This document shows positions 47,842 through 57,327 of a stretch of 64,000 bases of DNA, one piece after another. How positions within the stretch are numbered: the first letter of the stretch is position 1; each line of letters opens with the position of its first letter. Origin of the DNA: Aquicoccus sp. G2-2 (GTDB lineage Bacteria; Pseudomonadota; Alphaproteobacteria; Rhodobacterales; Rhodobacteraceae); contig NZ_JAYDCK010000003.1 of NCBI RefSeq assembly GCF_034555965.1, positions 2,232,001 to 2,296,000 of the forward strand, read 5' to 3'. The notes under the pieces are model-generated. The model saw nothing but the letters and a program-made list of their open reading frames with translations. It did no database searches and was not told the DNA's origin. The position numbers and the translations under genes are program-made.

Positions 47842-48240
47842 ATGTTGCGTATCCTTCTCAGCCTACTTTTTCTGACGCCGCTTTCCCCGGCTTTCGCACA
47901 AAGCCCGCTGGATGCCGCCGGGTTCGACGCACTGACCAAGGGAAAGACCTTCTATTACAGCTCCGACGGACAGCCCTATGGGGGCGAGGAATACCTCGAC
48001 AACCATCGCGTTCGCTGGTCCTTTCTCGACGGTCACTGCCAGAACGGGAAATGGTGGCAGCAGGGCGAAAACATCTGCTTTGCCTATGATGAGTCGCCGG
48101 ACGTTCATTGTTGGACATTCGAACAGGGCACGTCTGGCCTGATTGCTCATCTCGCCGGTGATCCGCCGGGCCGCGCTCTTTATGAGATGCAGCAGAATAA
48201 TGAGCCGCTCTATTGTCTCGGCCCGGACGTCGGCACCTGA
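47842..48240 (+). CDS. secreted protein of unknown function
   Basis: A 132-residue protein with a clear signal peptide ('RILLSLLFLTPLSPAFA', cleavage after residue 19). The mature part has four Cys ('GHCQNGKWW', 'NICFAYDE', 'HCWTFEQ', 'LYCLGPD') likely to form two disulfides, and is rich in Trp and Tyr. The pattern resembles small periplasmic proteins common in Rhodobacterales; no function is known to me. It follows the AlkB-like gene by 9 bp once that gene's frame is corrected, so they may be co-transcribed. Confidence 0.7.
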   Translation: MLRILLSLLFLTPLSPAFAQSPLDAAGFDALTKGKTFYYSSDGQPYGGEEYLDNHRVRWSFLDGHCQNGKWWQQGENICFAYDESPDVHCWTFEQGTSGLIAHLAGDPPGRALYEMQQNNEPLYCLGPDVGT

Positions 48241-48261
48241 AAACACTCAGGCGGCCTGCCC

Positions 48262-49755
48262 TTACTCAAAAAGCGAGCCTTGTCCGCCGCCTTTCGGGGC
48301 ATCTGGTGACCGCCGTTTAGGGCCAGTCGCCCCAGCGCCGAGCGTGAACTTGCCATCTGCGAACTCGATTTGCACCGGCGGTGATACCTCTGCCGCCGCC
48401 TTGCTGGTCAGCACGCCGGCCTCTCCGCGCACCACGGCATAGCCACGCTTGAGCGTTTCCTTATACCCCAGCGTTTCGCGCAGCCGGTCCAACGCATCGA
48501 GCTTGCGCCGCCAGTCCGCGTTGCGGCGCGCGCCCGCCTCGGCCATCCGGCCTGCAAGCCGCTCGTAATCTTCCCGTTTCGTGCGCATCTCCCGGCTCAA
48601 CGTGTTAAAGTTAAGCCGCGCTGCCATGCTCTCCAGCTTGCGCCGATCACCGGCCACAAGCCGTGTCAGCAGCGCGGCGCGCAACGGTCCTGCCACGTCG
48701 AACAACCGCACCCGGCGCTTCTGCACCCCGGCGGTCAATGCCGCAGGCAGCCGCTCACCCGCCCGGTCAAACCGCTGGCGCGGGGTTTCCAGCAATGTCC
48801 CTGCACGGGGCAGGGCACGGGCCAGATCGCGCAGCCTTTGCCTGCGCGCAGCGACCCCCTGCCCCAACGCATTGGCCATCCGCGCGCTTTGCCCCTCGAC
48901 CCACGCCAAAAGCTCCAGCCGCACCGGCACGGCCAGTTCCGCCGCCGCCGTCGGTGTTGGTGCGCGCTTGTCCGAGACATAGTCAATCAACGTGGTATCG
49001 GTCTCATGCCCCACAGCAGAGATCAACGGGATATCCGAAGCCGCTGCGGCGCGCGCCACGCTTTCTTCGTTGAAGCCCCAAAGGTCTTCGATCGAGCCAC
49101 CGCCGCGCGCCACGATAATCAGATCAGGGCGCGGGATCCGCCCATCCGGTGCCAGCGCGTTAAACCCGGCAATCGCGCGGACAACCTCGGGCGCACAGCG
49201 TTCGCCCTGCACCGCCACCGGCCAGATCAGCACCTTGCGCGGAAACCTGTCGCGCAGCCGGTGCAGAATATCGCGGATTACCGCGCCACTGGGCGATGTC
49301 ACCACGCCGATGATTTCCGGCAGGTACGGCAGCGCGCGCTTGCGTTCTGTGGCGAACAGCCCTTCCGCCGCCAGCGCCTTCTTGCGCTTCTCCAACAGCG
49401 CCATCAACGCGCCCTCGCCCGCAGGCTCTACCTGCTCGACATTGAGCTGATATTTCGATTGCGGGCCATAGGTGGTCAACCGCCCGGTGGCGATCACCTC
49501 CATGCCCTCTTCCGGGCGATGCGCCAGCCGCGCGACCTGCCCTTTCCAGCTCACCGCCGCAATCACGTTGCGGTCATCCTTGAGGTCAAAATACATGTGC
49601 CCCGTGCGCGCCACCACGACGCGGCCCACTTCACCACGCACCCTGACATGGCCGAACCCGCCTTCGATGGCGCGTTTTACTGCACCCGACAACTCCGAGA
49701 CGGTAAATTCCGGCTGGTTGCGCTTCGGGCTTTCATCTTCGATCAGATCGGCCAT
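48262..49755 (-). CDS. xseA: exodeoxyribonuclease VII large subunit
   Basis: The 497-residue catalytic subunit of exonuclease VII, degrading single-stranded DNA with XseB. The N-terminal OB fold 'EFTVSELSGAVKRAIEGGFG' and 'VRGEVGRVVVARTGHMYFDL' is followed by the catalytic domain ('IIGVVTSPSGAVIRDILHRL', 'IIVARGGGSIEDLWGFNEE', 'SAVGHETDTTLIDYVSD') and a long coiled coil (about residues 300-430). Length is slightly above E. coli. Start ATG 49755 is divergent from purD with a 70-bp gap; longer frames would overlap purD. Confidence 0.95.
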   Translation of the reverse strand: MADLIEDESPKRNQPEFTVSELSGAVKRAIEGGFGHVRVRGEVGRVVVARTGHMYFDLKDDRNVIAAVSWKGQVARLAHRPEEGMEVIATGRLTTYGPQSKYQLNVEQVEPAGEGALMALLEKRKKALAAEGLFATERKRALPYLPEIIGVVTSPSGAVIRDILHRLRDRFPRKVLIWPVAVQGERCAPEVVRAIAGFNALAPDGRIPRPDLIIVARGGGSIEDLWGFNEESVARAAAASDIPLISAVGHETDTTLIDYVSDKRAPTPTAAAELAVPVRLELLAWVEGQSARMANALGQGVAARRQRLRDLARALPRAGTLLETPRQRFDRAGERLPAALTAGVQKRRVRLFDVAGPLRAALLTRLVAGDRRKLESMAARLNFNTLSREMRTKREDYERLAGRMAEAGARRNADWRRKLDALDRLRETLGYKETLKRGYAVVRGEAGVLTSKAAAEVSPPVQIEFADGKFTLGAGATGPKRRSPDAPKGGGQGSLFE

Positions 49756-49825
49756 CGGCCCTCGCTTGTGTTGCCTGCCGCCCCAGCTTAGAACGCGGAG
49801 CGAACAAGGCCAAGCGGGAGCACCC

Positions 49826-51091
49826 ATGAATATTCTCATTCTCGGCAGCGGCGGGCGCGAACACGCGCTGGCTTGGGCAGTGTTGCAAAATCCGAAATGT
49901 GACAAGCTGATTGTGGCGCCGGGCAACGCGGGTATCGCGCAGATCGCCGAATGTGCTTCGCTCGACATCATGGATGGCATGGCTGTGGTGGAATTCGTCG
50001 GCAGCCTCGCGATTGATTTCGTCATCATTGGCCCCGAAGCCCCATTGGCTGCAGGCGTGGCCGACGCGTTGCGCGGTGCCGGTGTTGCCGTCTTCGGCCC
50101 GTCGGCAGCGGCAGCGCAGCTGGAAGCTTCCAAGAGCTTTACCAAGGGAATCTGTGCCGCCTGCAACGCCCCCACCGCGGCCTACGGTCATTTCACCGAT
50201 CATGCCGCCGCGCTGGCCTATCTGCACGACCAAGGCGCGCCCATCGTGATCAAGGCCGATGGCCTTGCCGCGGGCAAAGGCGTGATCGTGGCAATGGACA
50301 TGGCGACGGCCGAAGCGGCACTTGACGACATGTTTGCCGGTGCCTTCGGCGCATCAGGTGCCGAGGTGGTGATCGAAGAATTCATGGAGGGCGAAGAAGC
50401 CTCCTTCTTCGTGCTCTGCGACGGGACAGATGCCCTGCCCATCGGCACCGCACAGGACCACAAACGCGCTGGGACCGGCGATACCGGCCCCAACACCGGC
50501 GGCATGGGCGCCTATTCCCCCGCCCCGGTAATGACCGACGCAGTGATTGCCCGGACCATGGAAGAAATCGTCCGCCCCACATTGGCCGAAATGGCGCGGC
50601 GCGGCACGCCCTATCAGGGGGTGCTGTTTGTCGGCCTGATGATCGAGGACGGTCAGCCCCGACTGGTCGAATACAACGTCCGCTTCGGTGATCCTGAAGC
50701 CCAGGTGCTGATGATGCGGCTTGGGGCGCAGGCGTTCGACCTGATCCAGGCCGCCGCCGAAGGACGGCTTGACGGCGCACAGGTCAACTGGGCCGATGAT
50801 CACGCAATGACGGTGGTGATGGCCGCCAACGGCTACCCCGGTGCCTATGAAAAAGGCAGCGTCATCAACGGGCTGGATCAGATCGCCGAAGACAGCTTCC
50901 ATATGGTGTTCCACGCCGGTACCGCCCGCAGCGACGGGCGCTTTACCGCAGCGGGCGGGCGCGTCCTCAATGTCACCGCGCGCGGGGCCACGCTGCGTGA
51001 AGCGCATGACCGGGCCTATACCATGGTGGACCGGATCGACTGGCCCGAAGGGTTCTGCCGCCGCGATATCGGCTGGCGCGCGCTTAGCTGA
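49826..51091 (+). CDS. purD: phosphoribosylamine--glycine ligase
   Basis: The 421-residue GAR synthetase, second step of purine synthesis. It is an ATP-grasp enzyme with N-terminal 'ILILGSGGREHALAWAV', ATP-binding 'VIKADGLAAGKGVIVAM', 'GTAQDHKRAGTGDTGPNTGG' and metal-binding 'VEYNVRFGDPEAQVLM'. Length is normal. GGGAG precedes ATG 49826. It is monocistronic or leads into the dipeptidase gene 96 bp downstream. Confidence 0.97.
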   Translation: MNILILGSGGREHALAWAVLQNPKCDKLIVAPGNAGIAQIAECASLDIMDGMAVVEFVGSLAIDFVIIGPEAPLAAGVADALRGAGVAVFGPSAAAAQLEASKSFTKGICAACNAPTAAYGHFTDHAAALAYLHDQGAPIVIKADGLAAGKGVIVAMDMATAEAALDDMFAGAFGASGAEVVIEEFMEGEEASFFVLCDGTDALPIGTAQDHKRAGTGDTGPNTGGMGAYSPAPVMTDAVIARTMEEIVRPTLAEMARRGTPYQGVLFVGLMIEDGQPRLVEYNVRFGDPEAQVLMMRLGAQAFDLIQAAAEGRLDGAQVNWADDHAMTVVMAANGYPGAYEKGSVINGLDQIAEDSFHMVFHAGTARSDGRFTAAGGRVLNVTARGATLREAHDRAYTMVDRIDWPEGFCRRDIGWRALS

Positions 51092-51187
51092 GCATTTTCC
51101 CCGCGGCCTTCCGGCAAACTTCCCCAGCGGCACCGTTGCTGCGAATCGCCAGACCGGGGTTTACTGCCCCAAACGGGAGGGCGGCAG

Positions 51188-52363
51188 ATGCGATGGCTTA
51201 AGCGGATAATTTTCACAGTGATCATTTTGGCGGTGCTGGGGCTGGCCGGATTCTGGATACTCGGGCCGGGCATCGTAGAGCGCGGCCGCAACGCGGTGGC
51301 CCCGCATGACCCTTATCCCGTCTCAGATGCGGCGCGCGCGCTGCACGATAGCCTCGTGGTTGGCGACCTGCACGCCGATTCACTGCTTTGGAAACGTGAC
51401 CTGCTAGAGCGCGGAACACGCGGACAGGTGGATATTCCACGGCTTCTCGAAGGCGGTGTCGCGGTGCAGGTTTTCACCGCCGTCACCAAAAGCCCGATGG
51501 GACAAAACTACGATCACAATTCGGCAGATGCCTATGACAACATCACCCTGCTGGCCTTCGGGCAACTCTGGCCCGTCCGCACATGGCAATCCATCTATCA
51601 GCGCGCGCTCTATCAGGCGCAAAAGCTTCACCAGTTCGAAGCCGCCTCGGACGGCAAGCTGAAGATCATCCGAAACACCGCCGATCTCGATACCGTTCTG
51701 GCCGCTCGCGCCGATGGCAAACAGGTTGTCGGTGGCATTCTTGGGGTCGAAGGGCTGCACCCGCTCGAAGGCGAACTCGGCAATCTCGACGGGTTATATG
51801 ATGCCGGTTACCGGGTCTTCGGCCTGCAACATTTCTTCGACAATGCCCTGGGTGGCAGCCTACATGGCGAAAGCAATCAAGGGCTGACCGAATTTGGCCG
51901 CAGCGTGGTCAAGGCGCTGGCGAAACGCGCCGCCGTCATCGACGTGGCCCATTCCAGCCCGCAGGTCGTCAGCGATGTGCTCGACATGGTCAACGTGCCA
52001 ATCATCCTAAGCCATTCGGGCATTCATTCCTATTGCCCGAACAAGCGCAACATTCCCGATGCCCTGATGAAACGGATTGCAGCAGGCGGCGGCGTGATCG
52101 GCATGGGGTATTGGGCCGAAGTCGCCTGCGACAAGATTACGCCAAACGGCATTGCCGCGATGATCAAGGCAGGGATTGCAGTTGTCGGTGAAGATCACAT
52201 CGCGCTTGGGTCGGATTTCGATGGCTCCGTGGCGACCGCGTTTGACACTTCCGAATTGCCTGCGCTTACCGATGCTCTGCTACGTGCCGGGCTGACGCCG
52301 GAGCAAATCCGCAAGGTGATGGGCGCGAACATGCTGCGGGTGTTGCGGGCGCGGCTCGGATAA
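51188..52363 (+). CDS. membrane dipeptidase (peptidase M19)
   Basis: A 391-residue renal-dipeptidase-type zinc enzyme with an N-terminal membrane anchor ('IIFTVIILAVLGLAGFWIL'), so its active site faces the periplasm. Metal ligands are visible: His-x-Asp in 'VVGDLHADSLLWKRD', Glu in 'GILGVEGLHPLEG', and His in 'VIDVAHSSPQV' and 'IILSHSGIHSYCPNKRN', with 'IALGSDFDGSV' near the end. It cleaves dipeptides, possibly including D-amino acid products of cell-wall turnover. It lies 96 bp after purD on the same strand and converges on pmtA. Confidence 0.9.
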   Translation: MRWLKRIIFTVIILAVLGLAGFWILGPGIVERGRNAVAPHDPYPVSDAARALHDSLVVGDLHADSLLWKRDLLERGTRGQVDIPRLLEGGVAVQVFTAVTKSPMGQNYDHNSADAYDNITLLAFGQLWPVRTWQSIYQRALYQAQKLHQFEAASDGKLKIIRNTADLDTVLAARADGKQVVGGILGVEGLHPLEGELGNLDGLYDAGYRVFGLQHFFDNALGGSLHGESNQGLTEFGRSVVKALAKRAAVIDVAHSSPQVVSDVLDMVNVPIILSHSGIHSYCPNKRNIPDALMKRIAAGGGVIGMGYWAEVACDKITPNGIAAMIKAGIAVVGEDHIALGSDFDGSVATAFDTSELPALTDALLRAGLTPEQIRKVMGANMLRVLRARLG

Positions 52364-52384
52364 GGGCACGTCCTGACGCCGACC

Positions 52385-53002
52385 TTACGCCGCCTTTTCG
52401 AGGCGCAGGAACGTCATCATCCGCATCGGCGGCAAGCGGTCGCTCTCTACAAGCCTAAGAGCGGGCTGCTTCAGAACCGTCTCCAGTGGAAAGGTCGATT
52501 GCCAGCCAAGTATGTTCTCCAGCGGCGACGTCATCCGCTCAAGAACATGCAACGCGCCGCGCTCTTGGGCAAAATGGTTGACGATCACCACCTCGCCGCC
52601 GGGTTTGCAGACCCGCGCCATTTCGGCCATCACCTGCTCCGGGTCGGGCACCACTGAAAGCACGTGCATCGCGGCCACAAAATCAAAGCAGGCATCGGGA
52701 AACTTCAGCGTGCGCGCATCCATCTGCCGCAGCGCCGCAACATGGCTCAGCCGCTCCTGCGTGACGCGTCTCTTGGCCTTGGCCAGCATCTCGGGCGAAT
52801 AGTCGATCCCGGTCACCGCGACGCCCGGCCCGTAAAACGGCAGCGCCAGCCCGGTGCCGACCCCCACCTCCAGAACATCGCCGCCACGCTCACTCATATA
52901 GGCACAGGCGCGGCGACGCCCGCTATGGGTTACAGCACCGAAAGTCTTGTCATAGATTGGCGCCCAGCGCCGGTAAGACGAGGTAACTGCGGTTGGCTTC
53001 AT
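52385..53002 (-). CDS. pmtA: phosphatidylethanolamine N-methyltransferase (Rhodobacter type)
   Basis: A 205-residue SAM-dependent methyltransferase, the size of the Rhodobacter PmtA that methylates phosphatidylethanolamine three times to phosphatidylcholine. The SAM site is 'VLEVGVGTGLALPFY', with 'GIDYSPEMLAKA' and 'DFVAAMHVLSVVPDPEQV'. The start at 53002 overlaps the pssA stop (ATGA), so it is translationally coupled. Together with the two upstream genes it makes the whole route from CDP-diacylglycerol to phosphatidylcholine. Confidence 0.9.
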   Translation of the reverse strand: MKPTAVTSSYRRWAPIYDKTFGAVTHSGRRRACAYMSERGGDVLEVGVGTGLALPFYGPGVAVTGIDYSPEMLAKAKRRVTQERLSHVAALRQMDARTLKFPDACFDFVAAMHVLSVVPDPEQVMAEMARVCKPGGEVVIVNHFAQERGALHVLERMTSPLENILGWQSTFPLETVLKQPALRLVESDRLPPMRMMTFLRLEKAA

Positions 53003-53778
53003 TTCTTCTGTCCTGTTGTTTCTCGTTTCCGGGGCCGCAGCGCGAACAACACCAGCAAGCCAAGATAAGTCACCTCCGCAGTCAACAGAACCCGCCATGG
53101 CCAGGTAAACGCGGTGGCAATCAACGCCACTACCCCCACCATGAGGAACAGCGCCTTGTCGCGCGGCACACGCAGCAGTTTGGGTGACGGCGTGGCAAAG
53201 CGGGAGATCATCAACAGCCCGATCACCACCAGCCAAATCTCTACAATGGTAGGCAGCGCGACCCCAAACGGGGTGGCAAACACCTCCGTAAGCACCAGAG
53301 GCATAAGCACCAAAAGCGCCCCGCCCGGCGCCGGAACCCCTTGAAAATAGACGCTCTTTTCTGGCCCCTTGGCGCGTGCTTCAATATTGTAACGGCCCAG
53401 CCGCAAGGCACAGCAAATGGCATAGATCAACACAGCGATCCATCCGGCCTTGCTGTTGTCGGTCAGCGCCCAATGATAAAGCAAAAGCCCCGGAGCGACG
53501 CCAAAATTTACAAAGTCGGCCAAGCTATCAAGCTCTGCCCCCAACGCGGTTTCGGATTTCAGCAACCGAGCCGTCGCTCCGTCAAGTGCATCAAGAACTG
53601 CCGCAAGCGCGATCAACGCCACGGACAGAACCATCTCGCCCACGAAAGCAAAGCGCATTGCGCTCAACCCGGCGCACAGCGCGGCAAGGGTCATCAGGTT
53701 TGGCAGAAGCTGAATCGGCTGAAGCCGAGCTGTTGCGCGTTCGGTGGGTTGCAATGGTGGTTTGCCGTCAATCCCCAT
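52999..53778 (-). CDS. pssA: CDP-diacylglycerol--serine O-phosphatidyltransferase
   Basis: A 259-residue membrane enzyme making phosphatidylserine from CDP-diacylglycerol and serine. The CDP-alcohol phosphotransferase motif D-G-x2-A-R-x8-G-x3-D-x3-D is seen in 'DALDGATARLLKSETALGAE' continuing LDSLADF. Several helices follow. It begins directly after the psd stop and overlaps pmtA by 4 bp. This is the class II, membrane-integral form usual in alphaproteobacteria. Confidence 0.94.
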   Translation of the reverse strand: MGIDGKPPLQPTERATARLQPIQLLPNLMTLAALCAGLSAMRFAFVGEMVLSVALIALAAVLDALDGATARLLKSETALGAELDSLADFVNFGVAPGLLLYHWALTDNSKAGWIAVLIYAICCALRLGRYNIEARAKGPEKSVYFQGVPAPGGALLVLMPLVLTEVFATPFGVALPTIVEIWLVVIGLLMISRFATPSPKLLRVPRDKALFLMVGVVALIATAFTWPWRVLLTAEVTYLGLLVLFALRPRKRETTGQKK

Positions 53779-54471
53779 CTAAACCCGCCTTGCCGCCCGT
53801 GCCGGCTCCTGCGCGCCCAGATCGGCCAAAATGCTTTCCCCCGCAATCATCGTCTGACCAAGGCAAACCTGCGGCTCCACACCATTTGGCAAATACACAT
53901 CAAGCCGCGAACCAAAGCGGATCAACCCAAAGCGTTCACCCGTGGTAAGACTTTGACCCTCGCGGCAAAACGGCACGATGCGGCGCGCCACCAACCCGGC
54001 AATCTGCACCACGGCAAGCTTGCGCCCGTCCGCCATGGAAATAATCAGCGAATTGCGCTCATTCACATCGCTCGCCTTGTCAAGCGACGCCGACAGGAAC
54101 TGCCCCGGATGATAGACCTGCTTTTCGATCACACCGCCGATTGGTGCGCGGTTCACGTGACAATTGAAAACCGACATGAAAACGCTGATCCGGGTCAATT
54201 CCTCGCCACCCATGCCAAGCTCTGGCGGCGGGGCCGCAGGCTCGATCAAAGACACGACCCCATCGGCAGGTGAAACAATCAGCCCATCGCGCAGAGGCAC
54301 GGCGCGGATCGGGTCACGGAAGAAATAGTAACACCAGACAGTCAGCCCGACGCCGATCCAGCCAAGCGGTTCCCACACCCAAAACAGCAACAGCGTCACC
54401 ACGGCGAAGATACCGACAAAACGATACCCTTCGGGGTGCATCGGCTTGAGGAATGTCTCGTAAAGCTTCAT
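53779..54471 (-). CDS. psd: phosphatidylserine decarboxylase (short type)
   Basis: A 230-residue proenzyme of the short, Sinorhizobium-like type. Two N-terminal helices ('[19 protein letters not shown]', '[12 protein letters not shown]') are followed by '[13 protein letters not shown]', '[17 protein letters not shown]' and '[17 protein letters not shown]'. The Gly-Ser in GSR is the self-cleavage site that makes the pyruvoyl group. It converts phosphatidylserine to phosphatidylethanolamine. GGAGGG precedes ATG 54471. It is the first gene of psd-pssA-pmtA. Confidence 0.95.
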   Translation of the reverse strand: MKLYETFLKPMHPEGYRFVGIFAVVTLLLFWVWEPLGWIGVGLTVWCYYFFRDPIRAVPLRDGLIVSPADGVVSLIEPAAPPPELGMGGEELTRISVFMSVFNCHVNRAPIGGVIEKQVYHPGQFLSASLDKASDVNERNSLIISMADGRKLAVVQIAGLVARRIVPFCREGQSLTTGERFGLIRFGSRLDVYLPNGVEPQVCLGQTMIAGESILADLGAQEPARAARRV

Positions 54472-54600
54472 CGGCCCTCCTGAGTTACCGCGGAGATAGC
54501 CGTCACTGGCCCACTGTTCAATCTCCAATCGCGCCCAAAGGCTAACTCGGCCACCTCATGCCGGAGCAGCGTCACACCAGACTTCGCCCGCCATCAAGCC

Positions 54601-55473
54601 TCACACCAGCCCGAGAAGCCGCGCCGCGTTGCCTTTGACAATATTCTCACGCAGCTCATCCTTGATGGCGATACCTGCAAAATCACTCAGCCACCGCTCC
54701 GGCGTGATCATCGGCCAATCAGAGCCGAACAACACCTTCTTTTTCAGGATCGAGTTGCAGTATTTCACAAGGATCGGCGGGAAATACTTCGGGCTCCAGC
54801 CGCTTAGGTCAATGTAAACATTGGGCTTATGCTGTGCGACCGCAAGCGCCTCTTCCTGCCACGGGAAACTGGGATGAGCGAGAATGATCCGCATTTCGGG
54901 AAAATCCACGGCAACATCATCCATATACATCGGGTTGGAATACTTCAGCCGCATCCCGTTGCCCCCCGGCATGCCCGAGCCAACGCCGGTCTGCCCGGTA
55001 TGAAACAGCGCAATACCGCCCTCCTCCGCAATCGCCTCGTAAAGCGGGTAAGCCATCCGGTCGTTGGGATAAAACCCCTGCATCGTGGGGTGAAACTTGA
55101 ACCCCTTGATGCCGAAGTCGCGGATCATCCGGCGCGCCTCCCGCACACCCAACTTGCCTTTCCATGGGTCAATGCTGGCAAACGGGATCAATACATCATC
55201 ATTCTCGGCGGCAAGCTCTGCCACCTCTTCGTTCTTGTAGCGCCGGTAACCGGTCTCGCGTTCGCTATCCACGGGGAAGATCACTGCGGCGATATTCTGC
55301 GCCCGGTAATGTGCTGCGGTTTCTTCCACCGTCGGCGGATGGCTCCACGGCGCGCCAAAATAACCCGCCATCGTCGCTTGCAAATCGTCATATCCATCAT
55401 CCGTATGACAGCCGCACGGCTCTTCCGCATGGGTGTGAATATCAATCGCCCGAACCTTGGAAATATCGACCAT
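54601..55473 (-). CDS. amidohydrolase 2 family protein (ACMSD-like TIM barrel)
   Basis: A 290-residue metal-dependent hydrolase or decarboxylase. Metal ligands fit 'AIDIHTHAEEPCGCH' (HxH), 'GFKFHPTMQGF', 'IILAHPSFPWQEE' and 'LFGSDWPMITPE'. Members include decarboxylases and hydratases of aromatic degradation. It lies 10 bp after the feruloyl-CoA synthase frame and so belongs to the aromatic cluster, where it may act on a ring-derived acid. The exact reaction cannot be read from the sequence. Confidence 0.82.
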   Translation of the reverse strand: MVDISKVRAIDIHTHAEEPCGCHTDDGYDDLQATMAGYFGAPWSHPPTVEETAAHYRAQNIAAVIFPVDSERETGYRRYKNEEVAELAAENDDVLIPFASIDPWKGKLGVREARRMIRDFGIKGFKFHPTMQGFYPNDRMAYPLYEAIAEEGGIALFHTGQTGVGSGMPGGNGMRLKYSNPMYMDDVAVDFPEMRIILAHPSFPWQEEALAVAQHKPNVYIDLSGWSPKYFPPILVKYCNSILKKKVLFGSDWPMITPERWLSDFAGIAIKDELRENIVKGNAARLLGLV

Positions 55474-55483
55474 CTTTGCCTCT

Positions 55484-57297
55484 CTACACCGTTACCACGG
55501 CTGGATCATCGTTGTCGTAAAGCCGCTCAAGCAATGCGTTGCGCCGCTCCTGCACCTTGCGGTAATTCAAATTGCCTTTCGCAGTCATCTCGCCTTCCCC
55601 TATCGAGGGCGGCTCAGCCATGACCAGCGCGCGACCGACATGCACCGAAGAGCCGGACACCTCCTGTGCGCGCATCGCCAAGCGGCGCCGCACTTCGGCC
55701 AGAAGCCCCGCATCGCTCAGCGCGCCATCTACCGCATCCGTTCCATGGCCCGCCGCCGCCAGTTCGGCCATGTTGGGGAAAATCATCACTCCGATTTCAC
55801 TCCGGTCCGCGCCCGTCATCACCAGATCAGCAGCCAGCGGTGCCAGCAAACCAAGCAGATCAAGCCGCAGCAACCCGGCCCGCACCCATGTCCCGGTATC
55901 AAGCTTGAAATCCTCCGAAATCCGGCCATCGAATTTCAATCCCTTGTTCGGATTTTCGGGGTCAGCGAACCGCATCGCGTCCCCGGTGAGGAAGAATCCT
56001 TCTTCATCAAACGCTTCCGCCGTTTTTTTCGGGTTATTGAAATACCCCGGCGTGATCGACGGGCCTCTAACCCGCACTTCACAGCGCATGTCGGCATCCG
56101 GCACCAGCTTGACCTCGACCCCGGTCATTGGCACGCCAATCCGCCCGGCGCTGTCGGTTGGTTCCTGCTGAAACATTGCCGCCGGGGCCGTTTCGGTCAG
56201 CCCCCAGGACGATGTCATCAGCGGCACCTCGCCCTTGACCTCGACCGCCATCGCCTCCAGCGCATTCCACATATCCTGCGGCAACGATGCCCCGGCATAA
56301 AAAATCAGGTCGAGATCCTCAAAGAACCGCTGCTTGAGCGCGCCATCCTTGCGAAACGCCTCGATCAGCAGACCAAAGCCCACCGGCACGTTGAACGCCA
56401 ATGTTCCCGTCACCATCGACAGGTTCTCAAGCGTCCGCTCGAACAGTCCTTTCACCGGCTTGCCGTCGTCGATATAAAGACTGCCGCCATGCGCCAGCAT
56501 CATGTTGAAATTATGCGACCCGCCAAACACGTGGTTCCACGGCAGCCAATCGACGATGCGCGGCACCCGGTCTTTCAAGGCGGGCAGGCTGTCGGCAATC
56601 TGCACCTGATTGACGCACATCATCCTTTGCGTGGTAATCACCCCTTCGGCGCCGAGGTTGACCCCGAGGTCAGCAGGATCTTTGCCACCGTCTCCGGACC
56701 AACGGCAGCATAGGCCGCATCGACAGCCGCCCCCGCATCGCCGTTAAGCAACTCGGTGAATGCAGTAACGGGCTGGCCTTGCGGCTGCGTCGCCACAACC
56801 TCAATGCCGCGCAATGCATCAAGCGCCAGCGCGGCGCCGTATTGCTCGGCATCAGCCACATACGCCATCTTCGGGCGGACCAGTTCGATCGCATGGCGAA
56901 GTCGCTCATGCGCGCCGGGGATTAGTGAATATTGCTCGGCAATCGGCACGGCCGGGATACCTGCATATTGCGCCGCCAGAACCAACAAGCCATGGTCCAC
57001 CCCATTGCCCGACATGATCAGGATCGGCGTATCGCCATTTAACCCGCGCCCCAGAAGGCTCGCCGCGATGGCGCGCACCTGTTGCAGCACACTTGCATAG
57101 GTCTCCTCGCGCCAACCCGCCCCGTCACGCTCGGCCAGAAACACCCGTTCGGGCGTCTCCTTGGCCCAGCGATGCAACCATTCGCCGCTGTTGCGGGCGC
57201 TCGGCCCCAATGGCTTGTTGGCGGTGAGCAGCAAACTGCCATCCTTGCGCTTGTCCAAGCTCACATCATGCGGCTCAAACCGCTTTGTTCTTTTCAT
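55484..57297 (-). pseudogene. feruloyl-CoA synthase-like acyl-CoA ligase, frameshifted
   Basis: An AMP-forming ligase of about 604 residues resembling feruloyl-CoA synthase (Fcs), which activates hydroxycinnamates with ATP and CoA. The first frame has 'SARNSGEWLHRWAKETPERV' and the AMP-binding P loop 'ILLTSGSTSAPKG', then stops at 56638. The next frame continues 'VITTQRMMCVNQVQ', 'DWLPWNHVFGGSHNFNMMLA', 'SSWGLTETAPAAM' and 'FDGRISEDFKLDTGTWV' to 55484. The break is in the C4 run 56641-56644 (G4 in the gene), right inside the AMP motif; one more base restores KGVITT. As read it is two pieces, but a base-call error is likely. Confidence 0.85.
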
Positions 57298-57327
57298 TGC
57301 TTGGGTCTCCTCCCAACCTTGCGTGCC

